From NCBI GenBank assembly GCA_963920635.1, contig OY987298.1:69585949-69649948 (forward strand): a stretch of 64,000 bases of DNA. Direction: 5' to 3'. Below the pieces are notes generated by a model. That model was not told the origin of the DNA. It saw only the letters and a program-made list of their open reading frames with translations, and did no database searches. Positions 34,024-46,362 of the stretch are shown here, piece after piece. The DNA comes from Pseudeuparius sepicola. Taxonomy: Eukaryota; Arthropoda; Insecta; Coleoptera; Anthribidae. Position 1 is the first letter of the stretch. Every line of letters starts with the position of its first letter. The position numbers and the translations under genes are program-made.

Positions 34024-35840
34024 TACACCCTATGACTGGTCCCTTCCTTACCTAAGTCAAAATAATGGCAGCTTAATTTAAGATTTGCAGATGAGGTTAA
34101 ACTAATGGTGTATTTTGACATACAAACAAATAAGAGGGGGCAAATAAAGCAAAAATAATGATTGATTAATGTTGGTTTTGTGGAACGACTGAAATTTGTC
34201 AAATCTGACTATTGGCATTCAGTGAGATACACTGTCAACAATTATCCATAAGAAACTACCACATAGGTACCTGTATATTAACATAAGGGTCTGACAATTC
34301 TAAAAGTGTCAGCGGGCATAATATGTATAGGAATATAGCCATAAGAAATAAAAGGGCTAGGTTTAACTTTAGTGCAACAAAATGTTACAAACAGTTTAGA
34401 GGGAAAGCCATAAGCAAATAGGAATGTGATTATAATAAAATGTTGTATTCCGGGAATGAGGTACTTAGTGGGAGGTGGTGGGGTGAAGCTCGGGCAAATT
34501 GTATATCTCTTCTCAAAGACTCCCCACTTAATCGAATAGGCAATACACTTCGTTTTCTACCTACGGTTAGTGCCCGCCCACCGCAGTGGGTTGAACCATT
34601 TCAATTGCATTGGGAAGTAGTGGTAATGTCACCTTCATACCTATATTCCTTATGCTTATTTGATTTCTTATTACAGCTATATTCTTACATATTTTACGCC
34701 AGACAACACTTAGAATTTAGATGCTAGTATACTGCTTTTGGATCAACTCGCTTTTGGACCAATTCGCTGTCATTTTTAATCCTATATTGGCAGTTTATAT
34801 GATAACTAAATACGAACTTGTTACTATTTTGCTTATTTGGAAACCCACTGAAGAAATCAAGTCGCTGTGACAGTTTAAAAAAAGTTCATCACCACAAGAG
34901 TGGAAGTATTTTTTTGGCTTAATTCAAAAAACTTGTATTCGCTAAATTGGTTTGAAATGTTCCAGAAAGTCAAAAACCAAAGTTCCAGCAAACAAATAAT
35001 TGTGTTCCCATGATAACTAACAAACAGATTATAAGATATCGGATTGAAATTTGTTAGATGTACTCTTAACTCTTACCTACAATGCTTCAAATTGCTTTTG
35101 TGCAAAATCGCTCTGTGCAAAGGGTTCAAATTGTGGGGAATGAAAAAAATATACAAATATTATTTAGATATTCTAACTGCAATAATTTTTGTTTTTAGAC
35201 AAAGAAATTAGTACATAATTGTTACCAGAGAGAATGTTTGACCTTATTATCAAAAGGGAGTGGTATGTCATTTTCTATGTTTTTGGGACCAACAAATTCA
35301 ATTGTGGTACTATTTTGCAGAGACATAGGAAATGAGAATCATTATGAGGGGATAAAAGTCTAAAAAAAGTTAAAATACGTCAGTACACTGAGGGATTTGT
35401 GTGCAATATTGAAATTTACTATTAATGATGGATTCAAAAAAAGTGATGTGGAAGTAGGGATTCCATTGGCAGCGGTCTTGTTTGCCATATTCTACATATT
35501 GTACTAAACAAATGACAGGTTGCATAAGGTTAAAAAATATTAAGCATCAATCAAAATAATCATAATGATTACTTCTAAAAACTGTATAATTTTGAGCAAA
35601 GTAGGTACATCCCTCGGCGAAAATTTTATTACAGCCTTGGGATGTAGCTAATCTCGGCACTTTGCACCTAGATCAGTCTTACATGTCCCTGAGCTGTAAT
35701 GAAGCGTTTTCCGTCTGAGCATGTAATATAATATTGCTTTGTAGAGAAAGAATCTTTTTCATTAGATATAGTGAAGAATCTTTTTAGCAAAAAACGTGAC
35801 TTAGAATTATTATTGATATATTGATTTTCCAGTATACAGA
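34024..35840. other. No gene recognised (1.8 kb)
   Basis: AT-rich with only one frame near 95 codons (34440-34727), which has no motif, no obvious splice sites and no repeat partner in the window. I make no gene call here. Confidence 0.45.
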
Positions 35841-35844
35841 CTCG

Positions 35845-37985
35845 ACCCGTCGGCTTACAATTTTAGGAAAGCAAATTATCCTTTGTTGTATACAAGTATA
35901 TTAAACATTGATTGGATTCATTTATATTCTCTGCCTGATGTAAATAGTTCATTGAGATGCTTCTATGATACTCTTAATTCAGTATTCGAGACATGCGTAC
36001 CCCGTAAGGTTAAACGACGTCGTCGGTTTCCCCCTGGTCTACCAAGGACATTATTGATAATATTTACTTAAAAGAAAGAGCTCGTAGGAACTTTAAATTC
36101 TCCAAATGTGATACTTTTCGCAATAAATACGAGGACCTACGCAGAAGGATTAAGGTCCAGATCGACCAGGCATATACAAATTATATCACAAATGCAGAAA
36201 ATAGTATCAATGATGAACCATCCGTGTTTTGGGCATATATCAAGGCAAAGAAAGGTCACTCCAAGATTCCGTGTGCGATGTCGAACAATGTCTCAACATT
36301 AACTAATCCTCAGGACATAGTGAACTATTTTGCCACCTACTTTAAAAGCGTATATCAATTATCCAATAAACATGTACCAGAAAACGATGCAATTTTCAAT
36401 CCATGTGCTAGGCTATACATTCCACAATTCACAATAGAGCAAGTCGTCAGAGCATGTAAAACACTTAAAGAAAAAATGACTTCTGGTATAGATGGTATCC
36501 TCAACTTTTTGTTGAGAGATTGTGCATACGTTCTGGCCGAACCACTTACCTTCATATTTAACCTAATTTTGAACCATTCCACATTTCCAGATATATGGAA
36601 AATATCCAGAGTATGTCCTGTGTTAAAAAAGGGAGATCCTTCCATTTTTACAACTATAGACCGGTGTCGATTCTTTGTAACTTTTCCAAAGTTTTCGAAA
36701 CACTTGTTTATAATGCTATTTTCTCTAACATTAAGGTCATGATATTTCCTGAACAACATGGATTTGTAAAGGGAAGATCTTGTGTAACTAATCTTTCAAC
36801 ATTTTCTTTAAGAGCATCTCAGGCCTTGGATAACCGGGGGCAAATCGACGTTGTGTATACTGACCTTCAAAAGGCATTCGATCGAATTGACCATTATATA
36901 CTATTGTCGAAACTGGAACAGTTTGGTGCAATGCCAGACCTTATATCTCTTTTCAAATCATATTTGACCGAACGTCAGCAGTTTGTAGAAATTGAGGGTT
37001 ACAAGTCTCATAACTTCATACCTACTTCAGGAGTACCTCAGGGCTCTAACTTAGGTCCACTACTTTTCCTATTTTTTATTAACGACCTTATAGGTAAACT
37101 CAACTGTGAAAAACTTATGTATGCCGACGATCTCAAAATATTTAAAGACATATCTACAGTCGACGACTCTATACAATTGCAACACAAGATCAACACTATT
37201 GTCGATTGGTGCGCCATAAATAGACTGTCTCTGAATGTTTCCAAGTGTAATGTCGTTAGCTTCACTAGAAAGACAAACCCTCTCTATTTTGACTATTGTA
37301 TTGATAATGACATTCTGGCCAGGCTTGATAACGTTAATAATTTGGGAGTTTACTTCGACAGGGAGCTTACATTCTTACCTCACGTTCAGTATATTGTAGC
37401 TTCGGCTTCCAGAACACTAGGATTTATAATAAGAAACATTAGATACTTTGAAAATACACACACATTCAGACTTTTATATCAATCCTTCGTCCGCTGAAAG
37501 TTAGAGTACGGTGCTCTAATTTGGTCACCCATTTATACTTGTCACAGTGATGTCATTGAGTCAGTACAGAGACGATTTCTTAAGTATCTTGTTTACAACT
37601 AGGATCGGCATTACCCGCCTAGGGGTTTCGATCACCACTTGCTATTATCTCGCTTTGACGAGATTTCCTTAAGTTACAGGCGGAAGTCATTTCAATAAAA
37701 TTTTTATACCATCTGCTTCACAATAATTTGGATTGTCCTACTTTACTGAAAGAAATTAATTTTGTAATACCTCGTTTGGAAGCTAGACATACTGCAATAT
37801 TTTATAATGATTTAGCATCTACAAATATAATGTATCAGAATCCAATTTACAGAATGTGTCGGAATTTTGATTCTTTGTGTAGAAATGTTTGTGATATTAA
37901 TTTTGATTCATTACCTTACATTTTAAATAATGTTGTATTTACAGAATAGTTAGGTATAGTTGCACATTTATATTATTATTATTAT
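35845..37985 (+). mobile_element. Second LINE, 5'-truncated
   Basis: Begins in the endonuclease-RT linker (YNFRKANYPLL) and ends in an ATT-repeat tail (37971-37985). The ORF2 C-terminus matches the fragment at 11640-11834 on the other strand, so the two belong to one family. The 5' end is missing; upstream sequence is not LINE-like. Confidence 0.8.
35847..37952 (+). pseudogene. LINE ORF2 remnant (reverse transcriptase)
   Basis: Linker segment (to about 36070), frameshift near 36045, pre-RT segment 36100-36640 (KYEDLRRRIKVQIDQAY..., TSGIDGILNFLL, IWKISRVCPVLKKGD), frameshift near 36640, then a long RT stretch to 37496: FYNYRPVSIL, VYTDLQKAFDRIDH, TSGVPQGSNLGPLLFLFFIND and YADDLKIF (about 37119-37142). 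A TGA at 37495-37497 interrupts before LEYGALIWSP, and the C-terminal tail resumes at 37728-37949. All RT motifs are visible but the gene is broken by two frameshifts and stops. Confidence 0.85.
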
Positions 37986-39290
37986 AAATTTCCTAATCAA
38001 ATTTTGAGGCAACCAGTTACTGATTTTTTTGTATTTTTGGCTTCTATTGCAAAAAAGGCAAAGTCAGATTTTGGAAAACAATATTTGTGATTTTTAATTT
38101 TTATCCTTAACCACTCTGAATTCGATATACTCGCCTCTGATAAAGGATTTTACTACATAGAAATCATAATTCACATTCAAAGGTTAAACACTAAAGTTTG
38201 AATTTTCAAAAATGCTAAAACTTGATTTTTGCTTTTTTTTCATGTGTTCTGGGATACACTGTAAATAGTTTAGCTGACAATTGATTAAAAAATTACACGA
38301 GAAGATGAATACATTCTTCCTCTTATACAATTCCTAGTTCCGCCTCTCTCAGACATGCTCATTTTTTATTTCACACCTTCAAAAAAATTTATAACACTTA
38401 TTGATCTATCCTCACTGATATGAATGACCACAATAAAGAAAGAAAAGTACTAATGATATTAAATGCATTAATAAAATGAATGGTAATAATAATGTTAATT
38501 TAAAAACAAAAATTAAAAAATTATTGCAATTAAAAAGAATTGTAAAGACAATGAAAGCCGAGCGGATCATTTGTCAGCTTTCTCTCTTCGTCCGTTACGT
38601 CCTTGAAGAACTGGCTATATACCGGTGTGATTGAGGCAAAAATAGGGCAAGTAATGATTGCTCTGCTCTGGAAAACTTATTATTCAACTTGGATCAGTAG
38701 TGGATGATTTATGTGAGGGGATTGTAATAAAACACTATCTTGGAGGTTGCTTGATGCTGAGTAACGACAGTACAAAGTCTTCCCGCGAAAACCACGACAC
38801 CACTATTATTTCTCTAATTTTAGCTGAGAGTAAAGATTTTCATACTCCACCTCTTTACATACTTAAATCAGAAGTTAAAGCCCTGTTAGTTTGGTTACTA
38901 GGTGCGAAAATGCTCAGTTATTTTTTACCCCCTAACTCTTTTATTTTTTAACCCAAAAATAAATGTTAAATACAAAAGCAGATAGGAACTTCCACTTAAG
39001 TGCTGCAAACTAAACTTTTTTATATATATTATAAGGCTAATTTTGAAGTGCTCTATAAGGGCTTTTCAACAACATATATAACATTTGTTATATTCCTCTG
39101 GCGGTTTGTTAATATTAATTATTTTAATTTATTTATTTATATCGATTGATATATAAGTAACAATATTATGTAACCCTCGTCTATGCACATCTGTAAAAAA
39201 AATTTGTTCATAAATGAATGATAATAATTATTATTATAGGCTCATCTTAAAGTGCTCAAAAAGGGCTTTTCAACAACATGTTGGTGGATT
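37986..39290. other. No gene; isolated repeats
   Basis: A lone GGGATACACTGTA (about 38258-38270) looks like a right end of the 33296-type element without its left end. Two direct copies of a segment ending GGGCTTTTCAACAACAT lie at about 39030-39075 and 39238-39282. The 97-codon frame at 38658-38951 has no recognisable motif. Confidence 0.35.
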
Positions 39291-39292
39291 GG

Positions 39293-39775
39293 GGGAAATA
39301 AACGATAAAAAAATTTATTTTGAGCAAAAAAGTTCATATGAACATGGGTCCAGAGATGCTTTATGAAGAAGAAACAGGACAGTTTATTTTTTAAACGGTT
39401 GTTTGATAATATCTGAAGCTACCAGCGTTTTGTTGTCATAACGAGTGGAGTACGAGAAGGTAGGGAACGCCCCCCTTTTTATTAAATAATTTGTATGCCC
39501 ATGGGATTTTGGTAAATTTGACAGAATTTTTTTATTGCGCAACGGCAGCTTCAGTTTATTGCATTTTATATCCAAATACTGTGTATCGAATTTAAAGTTA
39601 ATATCATTTGTCGTTTTTGAGATATTATTAAAAAACCGTTTAAAAAAATAAATTTTAACAACCTGTATCTTCTTATTAAAGCATTTCTGGACCCATGTTC
39701 ACATGAACTTTTTTGCTCAAAATAACATTTTCTATCGTTTATTTTAAAATTGTGGTTTAGAACTGGGACACCCTG
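39293..39775. mobile_element. CAGGGTG palindrome, left end lost
   Basis: Right end GGGACACCCTG at 39765-39775, then TA. The arm GAGCAAAAAAGTTCATATGAACATGGGTCC (39323-39352, given in parts) is mirrored at about 39692-39720. A second end-like motif (AACCTGTATC, G at 39665) lies exactly 110 nt inside the right end. The left arm starts inside the arm, so about 100 nt of it are missing. Confidence 0.65.
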
Positions 39776-40519
39776 TATAACAGTTGGCAGTTTTTTAAAT
39801 AATAATCATTTTAATTTTGTTTTTCAATAATTTTGGATCAACTTGCAATATAATACCATCCCAAATTCCCTGTAAAATAAAAGTTAATTTAACAAAATAT
39901 TTAAATAGGAGTAAAGAAAGTCTTGAGGAACAAGAATTTTCCATTTTAATACATTTTAGAATACTCAGAAATATCTATTACATCCCGATTCAAGATTATG
40001 GAATGAATATTTGGTTCAATTCTAGGACACATACATATATAAAATATGTCACAATCTACAAAACAGACAACAAAAAGCACAATCGCTTTGTATACGGATG
40101 CAATCCTGAACTAGTTTTTGTTTTCTACGCTTGCGCAGTTTGCGTTCGTGAGTTAGCAATGAAAAATTACCAAACCTTGGACAACAGTTCGCAGATTCGG
40201 TTCGTTACTGTTTCTGAATCAGTTTTCCAGTTCTACCAATAGAGAAAGGACTGCTGGTTCGGGCATGCTCCATAATTCCAAAGCTTCATAGCACCCCGAA
40301 AATTAACAAAATTTTTTTCTGCTTGCTGTTTTTCTATTTTCTGTGGCTGCGTATTTGATTTAAATTGTAATAAGCTATTGTTTTTGAATTCCATTTCATT
40401 TAAGTTCTAGTGACGAAGATATGGAAGAAATTTTAGAACTTGTGGGTGCATACTGTCCCATTTGCACAACAATTTGCAGCTTTGAAGTACCTATTACCTC
40501 AAACAGGAAGATGACATTG

Positions 40520-40920
40520 AGAAAATCACAACATTAAAATTTATCACGGTGTTTTTGTGGCTCGTTGCAAATGAAGCAGCACCTTTTAGAACAACTGTAG
40601 CAGACAGATTTGCTCTAAGTAAAAGTACACTGCATAAGATTCTCGGGATGGTGATTTATTTTATAAGCAATTTATCACCTGAGGTGATTAAATGGTTAAA
40701 CAACATGGAAAAAGAAGAAATACTAAATAATTTTGGAAATAGCAATTTTTCAGGTACAATAGGAATAATAGATGGAAGAAGAATTGTGATATATTTGTTA
40801 GCTGGCCAGGTTCTGCTCATGGCAGTAGAGTTCTAAGAAACTATCCTCTTTATTATTGGTAATGGTGGTTATCCCTGTTTAAGTAATTTGTTAAATGCCT
40901 TTAGGGACAATGAATACTAG
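40520..40920 (+). pseudogene. PIF/Harbinger transposase fragment
   Basis: One frame (40549-40836) reads ANEAAPFRTTVADRFALSKSTLHKIL, the helix-turn-helix-like entry of Harbinger transposases, then FSGTIGIIDGRRIVI, which holds the first catalytic aspartate (usual form GAIDG-HI-I). A frameshift near 40800 follows, after which another frame gives WPGSAHGSRVLRNYPLYY, the conserved PGS-HDSR-F-N block. The second catalytic aspartate region is only vaguely visible (GGYPC) and the rest is lost. Element ends are not identified. Confidence 0.65.
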
Positions 40921-40989
40921 GCTGGAACGAACATTTTTACTTTTGAATTGCAAAATGTAATAGCATTTAAAAGCTGCCTTTTGAGTTAC

Positions 40990-41930
40990 ATACAGGGTGT
41001 CTCACCACGAACTGCATCGATCGATATCTCAAAAAGTAAACAGAATTTTTTTGAAAATTTGGCAGCTGACCAATGTCAATGAGTACTATTCATCTAAAAT
41101 ATTTTCAAAATGGCGGCACTTCCGGTTATACCGGAAGTCGATGACAACTTCGTTATTTTAAATGGAACACACTATATTTTATTGCATTTTTGGATTCTAC
41201 AGAAAATTCTAGGTACATTTCATGTATCATGTCCTATACCTAAATTCAACAGTTTTTGAGATATTTGCCATTTTAGAGAAAAAATGACGGATGCAGACCC
41301 GTACTTAATTGACAGTTTCTTCATAACGGCTACATATTTCGTAACGCGCCCTTGGCATTTTTTAGTCAAAGGCTTGGTGCAGAGAAATACCATAAAGAAA
41401 GTTTCCGATCTTGTACAGGGTGCCCACAAAAAATTATTCAAATATTAATTCAAAAAATGCCAAAAACTAAAAATTTTCAAATGGAAACCCCCATTTTTTT
41501 TTGTAGTAGCCGTATTCATCACAAAAAATTAAGGCAAGTTTGTGTTTGGCTTCCTATACCTAAACGTTATCATTTTAGATTTATTTACAAAAAACTAATT
41601 TTCCACTTCTTCATCAAGGGGGCGTTTTTTTAAGTTTGATAAATCCAGTTGGCCATGGCTGATTATACGATTGTCAGAGAATGAAGAAATGTCATTTAGT
41701 TTAAAATTATTGTAAACAATGCCGGCACGGTTAAATTACACAAACGAAGAGTTAACAGGTGTTTCGGAGCATATTTCGCCGATTTCAATGCAAACGGTTG
41801 ATTTTATCGTTATGGAACAAGAGTACCCTTTTGTTGCAAAATAAAAAGATGCACTACAAGATGATGAACCTGCGAGACCAAAAAGATAACCCCAAAAAAG
41901 TTACGAGTAGAAAACTCATTGTGCTACCCC
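40990..41930. repeat. Cluster of truncated CAGGGTG elements
   Basis: Left ends at 40995 (CAGGGTGTCTCACC) and 41416 (CAGGGTGCCCAC) have no matching right ends nearby. A piece of family A (GCAAACGGTTGATTTTATCG to ACCAAAAAGATAACCCCAA) sits at 41755-41915. Confidence 0.5.
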
Positions 41931-41999
41931 GCCCCTCCCCCTCTGGTCGATGGGAATAAATTGTTTTTACACAAAATTGTTGCACTTCAATTACTAAAG

Positions 42000-42197
42000 T
42001 AGTGCACCAAGTTTCATTTAAATTGCATAACTTCTGTAGAAGCTATTGCGATAAAGATGTTTTTAAAACTATATTTTTATCACCCTGTGACTTTCTTATC
42101 ATGCATTTTTGGACTCATCTTTATAGGAAACTTTTTATTCAAAATGACATTTTCTATCTGTCATATTACGTTGGCACCATAATTTAGAAACACCCTG
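42000..42197. repeat. Right arm of a CAGGGTG element
   Basis: Ends GAAACACCCTG at 42197, with an internal CACCCTG ending at 42087, exactly 110 nt inside. The left arm is missing. Confidence 0.6.
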
Positions 42198-42207
42198 TAT
42201 ATTCATA

Positions 42208-43052
42208 CAGGGTTGTCCAAACTTTATCAGCAATACTTTAAAAACTGCTAGAAAATTTAAAAAAATATAGATTTTTTCATATAAACATGTATCAAAATCC
42301 TAGCGGTTTTCGTTGTACAGGGCGTCAAAGTTCAAATTTTTTTCAAGTTTTCTTTTAATTTTCCTAAAGGACGACAGCTATGGCAGACATATTTGGTACA
42401 GTTTGGACACTCATTAAATGCTATAAATTAAAAATAATTCGGCTTGTCTACTTCCACCAGTGCCGGCAGTTTACTGATGCGAAAAATTAGTTTTTTCAAA
42501 GTTTCCAAGACACATGATCTTTCGAATCTAGAAACCATTTTTGTAAGTTTTATGACAAAATGTTATTAAGGAAAGTTGTTCAGAATTAAAAACTGAGTAG
42601 GTGTGCAAAATTTCAAAAACCTAGACCTACTTTGATTTTCTTCTGCTAAAAAAATTAACACTCGAAAATTCATTTTTCAAAATGGTACATTTTTCGATAG
42701 AAAGTCAAGAATAATTTTTTTGTTAGAATTGGTTGTGAAATTAAGTGGAAGCAAAAAAGATTACTTTACCAGTGGCGTACTATTTTTTTATTTTTTATAA
42801 AATATGGTTGATCCCCGCGGGGTCTTCGGCACTGGCGGAAGTAGGTCAAATTATTTTTAATTTATAGCACTTAATGTGTGTCTAAACTGTACCAAATATG
42901 CCTGCCATAGCTGTCGTCCTTGAGGGAAAACTAACATAAAAATTGAAAAAAAAAAAACTTTGAAACCCTGTATAACGAAAACCGCTAGGATTTCGATACA
43001 TGTTTATATGAAAAATCTCCTTTTTTGAAATTTCTAGCAGTTTTTAAAGTAC
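42208..43052. mobile_element. CAGGGTT palindrome, right end lost
   Basis: Left end CAGGGTTGTCCAAACTTTAT (TA before it). The arm AACATGTATCAAAATCCTAGCGG (in part) at about 42285-42310 is mirrored at about 42980-43000. An internal end-like motif CAGGGCGTCAAAGTT lies at 42318 (+110) and ACCAGTGCCGG at 42458 (+250). The middle (42470-42660) resembles the arm at 22850-23000. The right end is replaced by mariner transposase sequence at about 43052. Confidence 0.7.
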
Positions 43053-43650
43053 TGATTCCCATCCAAACGTTGAGTGAAAATTATTGATCCTGAAAATGGG
43101 TCTCCGTAATAGCATGACAATTTTCTTGGGCCCAGTTATGATTATTAGGGAAATTAATTATTGCATTTTTGGAAAAATGCGCTTCGTCCATAAACATAAT
43201 GATGGAATCAAAGTGAGGATTTTCTTCAAGGCTTTGAAGATACCATCTACAAAATTGCATACGCAGTTCAAAATCTCTTGGAAGAAGTAGGTACCTGAAC
43301 TCTTTGTATGTGGTAAGGATACAACACAGAATATCTTAAAATTTCCCATACCATTTTTATAACAAATATTTAATTCCCTACCAATTTTTCGCGTCCTAGT
43401 TGCTAGATTCTCTTCGACCGCATGTAGAACAGTCTCTTCAACTACCGCAGTTCGAATTATATGAGGTCTTCCCCCATAGGTATTACTTTTAAAACTGCCA
43501 GATTCAGTCAGACGACGATGAATGTTGATGAAAAAATTTCTACCTAGAATGACATGATCAGGATACCTTTCTTGATAGAGTTGCCGGGCATCCTTGGCAT
43601 TACCATTGCCAACACCATAAAGGAAATGCATTTGTGCCATCTCCAAATTA
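43046..43650 (-). pseudogene. mariner-type transposase, N-terminal half
   Basis: On the minus strand, 43646 onwards: EMAQMHFLYGVGNGNAKDAR, LYQERYPDH, IHRRLTESGSF, YGGRPHIIRT, then a second helix-turn-helix (RKIGRELNICY). A frameshift near 43290 leads to LLPRDFELRMQFCRWYLQ, a first catalytic aspartate in IMFMDEAHFSKNAIINFPN, and FSLNVWMGI before the frame ends at a palindrome border. This is the insect type with the paired-like DNA-binding domain and [M/T]DEA-F core. The second and third aspartates are deleted. Confidence 0.75.
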
Positions 43651-44150
43651 GACTAATTACTTGCCATTTTCTTAATAGCACAATCTACCTTTTGGCTCTA
43701 GGAAAAATAATAACAAACTGTCACGGAAAGTCAAAAACATGATGTTCATTCAAGAAATTACCTCAGCTCTATCCAAATAGTTCGATAGGGAGAAACAGAC
43801 CTATTTCCTGTCAGCCCCGATCTCCCGATTTGTCTTTTTTGGATTTCTTTTTGTGGGTACCAGTACAAAATAAAATATGAGGCAATTATTGTTAAATTAA
43901 GAGCAGCTGTTTTAGAAGCAATTGCCAGTATTGACAGGCGCTCTCTAAGAAAGGCGACAAATTCAGTTTTAAAAAGATGCAATATTTGCATAAATAATAA
44001 TGATGGATTGTTTGAACACCTTTTTTATTTTAAAAGGTGACCTTTTAAAATAATAATTTGAATTTAATTTTTTTTTATTTTTGTTTTATTTTGTTACATT
44101 TTGTTACCAGCTAAAAACAAAATATTAGGAAGTTTGAAGTATCTCTAATT
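43651..44150. other. No gene recognised
   Basis: AT-rich; the minus-strand frame 43991-43758 (77 codons) has no motif. A small perfect palindrome (TTATTTTAAAAGGTGACC... region) is centred near 44037. Confidence 0.35.
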
Positions 44151-44651
44151 ATAAAATAGAACAAAATTATGAAAATATTCCATGGCTGACTGTGAAAATT
44201 AAAAAAAAATCAGAAAATTACCCATAGTTCTTTTATTTTTTATAATAACTGTGCCAAGTATTATATCTTTGGAAAGCTCAAAAAATGGCCGATTTTATAA
44301 GGTCACAGCCAACTATGATTTACATTTAAAAAAACACAAGTTTATGTCATATCTCAAAAATCACAAACAACATAAAATATTGGATTAGATTATCTTATTA
44401 AGCCCAAAACTATCTACAATTTTTGTCTCTACATTTTTCTGTATAATCAGAAATAACGGAGCTACAGAGATCTGATGAAATAGCAAAAAATCACTCTTTT
44501 CAAAATATCTAGTGAGCCATAAACTTTTTTAAAAATCCAAAAGGGGCATTAGATTGAGCATTCAAAAGTGCAATTCTTTCCCCATTTAACCTTTGTTCTA
44601 GCTCTGCTAGTTTCCGAGATCCCCATAGTGGGCATCGAAAAAACTCACCCT
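44150..44651. repeat. Right portion of a CAGGGTG element
   Basis: Ends ACTCACCCTG (to 44651) followed by TA. No left arm found. It is separated by exactly 10 bp (TATATGTATA) from the left end of the next element. Confidence 0.5.
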
Positions 44652-44663
44652 GTATATGTATAT

Positions 44664-45471
44664 ACAGGGTGTTACTTAATGATAGGCCGTAATTTCAAGG
44701 GCGAATTTCTGAACCAATTTTAAGTATAAAAGTTCATATAAACATGTGTCCTAAAAAGTCTCGTTTTTAAGAAACAGGGTGTCAAACTTTTTTAAAAAAA
44801 TCTTTTTTTTAACAATATTTTAATAATCCTTTAGCCGATTTTGTTTAAATCTGACAATGTTATTTACGGCAGAGAGGGGTTAATTTAGCCCTAAGTAGAT
44901 TCAAATTATTAAGTCCAGTGGCGTCCCTGGGCCATCGTGACCAATATTTTTGGAAGAAAAAATGTGCGCCACTGACTTCTTTAAAACTTTTATATTTTTC
45001 TCGCATTAAGCAACTAAGAATACAACTTTTTGGTCTCTTGAATTTTTTTCGTATCTGGCTTCGTTTTCGAGACACAAAATAAAAACCACTTTATTCCATG
45101 TCATTGCTTTGTTGTTGCATTGCTGCTTTCTTGAAAACGAAGCAAGATACGAACAAGATTCAAGAGACCAAAAAGTTGTATTTTTAGTTGCTTAATGCTA
45201 AAAAAATATAAAAGTAGATTACAATTATTATCAAGTCCAGTGGCGTCCCTTAACCAATATTTTTGAGAAAAAGAAAATGTGCGCCGCTGACTATTTTAAA
45301 ACTTTTATTTTTTATTTATTTCTCGTAAACTAATTAATATTTTTAACGAAACGAAAATTTTATCAGTTTTTGCAATAAACAAATTATTGGACGATTTCAA
45401 CTTGCCAGGTCTCAAATTAAGCGCCTTTTAGTGTTCTAGGTAAATCGAATGTACCTATCACCTTCACCCTG
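44664..45471. mobile_element. CAGGGTG element with mismatched arms
   Basis: Left end CAGGGTGTTACTTAATGATA with internal CAGGGTGTCAAAC at 44775 (+111) and CAGTGGCGTCCC at 44916 (+252). Right end CTTCACCCTG at 45471. The outer arms do not match each other, while the inner part has a mirrored pair (GGTCTCTTGAATTTTTTTCG at about 45034 and inverted about 45150). A ~60-bp unit GTCCAGTGGCGTCCC...GCGCCACTGAC is duplicated directly at 44913 and 45236. Confidence 0.55.
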
Positions 45472-46087
45472 TACCTAATAAAAAGAAAAAAATATAAAAT
45501 ACCTACCTACAGGTGTTGGAAACCAAAAATTATTACATACAGTGTGTCCAAGGATTTACCACCCTTATAAAATCTTTATTTGTTTGACTAATTTTAATAA
45601 CTTATTTTTCTTGAAATCGGCCGTGAAGTGTCCCAAAATCGTCATTAAAAGCTCAGAAATCGGCACTGAAGTAGCTCATTATTGTATGATTTTTTCAATA
45701 AGTAGGCCTTGGCGGGATGTAAACATCAAACGTCAGACGCGGAGCCATCGCCCGACAAAAGTGACCAAATATTCAAAACCCGGCCAATAAAGGCCCATTT
45801 AACTTTTCGTACACATTGCGAAATTGTTACCTATAGCACCGCAATCTTTCAGTATAAATATTTTAGTAGGTTTGAATATCAATAGATTTGTTATGGAGGC
45901 AGCACAACAGGCAGCAGTTTAGATTTTCTGTTAGAAAGTGCCGTGTCTCGTCATACTTGACCTAGGTAGAGCGATCGTCAAAGTCAAGCAACGCCGCTCG
46001 TAGTCGGTTCATGGACGGGTGATCCCTTATGATTATTTTTTCGCCTAATAAAACATTTTTTTTTCGATTTTAAAAAATATATAATAT
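45472..46087. other. No gene; diverged left end
   Basis: CAGTGTGTCCAAGGATTTAC at 45540 and the following ACCACCCTTATAAAATCTTT resemble the left end of the 27510 palindrome. The rest shows nothing recognisable. Confidence 0.35.
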
Positions 46088-46198
46088 GTACCTCGGCACT
46101 GAAGTTCTTTTCATGACTCATGTGGTTTATTTGACTCGGCCAGAGGCCTCGGCAACTAAATTCCACATGAGTCATAAAAAGCTTCAGTGCCTTGGTAC
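46088..46198. repeat. Short GC-rich hairpin
   Basis: GTACCTCGGCACTGAAG is mirrored by CTTCAGTGCCTTGGTAC; the inner arms ATGACTCATGTGG / CCACATGAGTCAT and the loop region GGCCAGAGGCC follow. Confidence 0.7.
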
Positions 46199-46362
46199 AT
46201 AAATAACTATTTTGTTAGGTAGGTATTAGGGAATTCTATCCCGAGATCATGGGATACCGTATTATTTTGACACGTTTTGCAATCCCGAGGACCCCGAGAT
46301 TTACAAAAAGAATCCTGGGATTATTTTATGATATTACAGATTGCTTTTCCTTTAGTTTTGTC

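Noticed and set aside
34440..34727. 95-codon open frame in an otherwise empty stretch
   Set aside because: No motif, no exon borders, no second copy in the window.
39817..40242. 141-codon open frame upstream of the Harbinger fragment
   Set aside because: No recognisable motif, low-complexity composition typical of AT-rich DNA, no splice or repeat support; length alone is not enough.
43758..43991. 77-codon minus-strand frame next to the mariner fragment
   Set aside because: Does not continue the transposase and shows no known domain.
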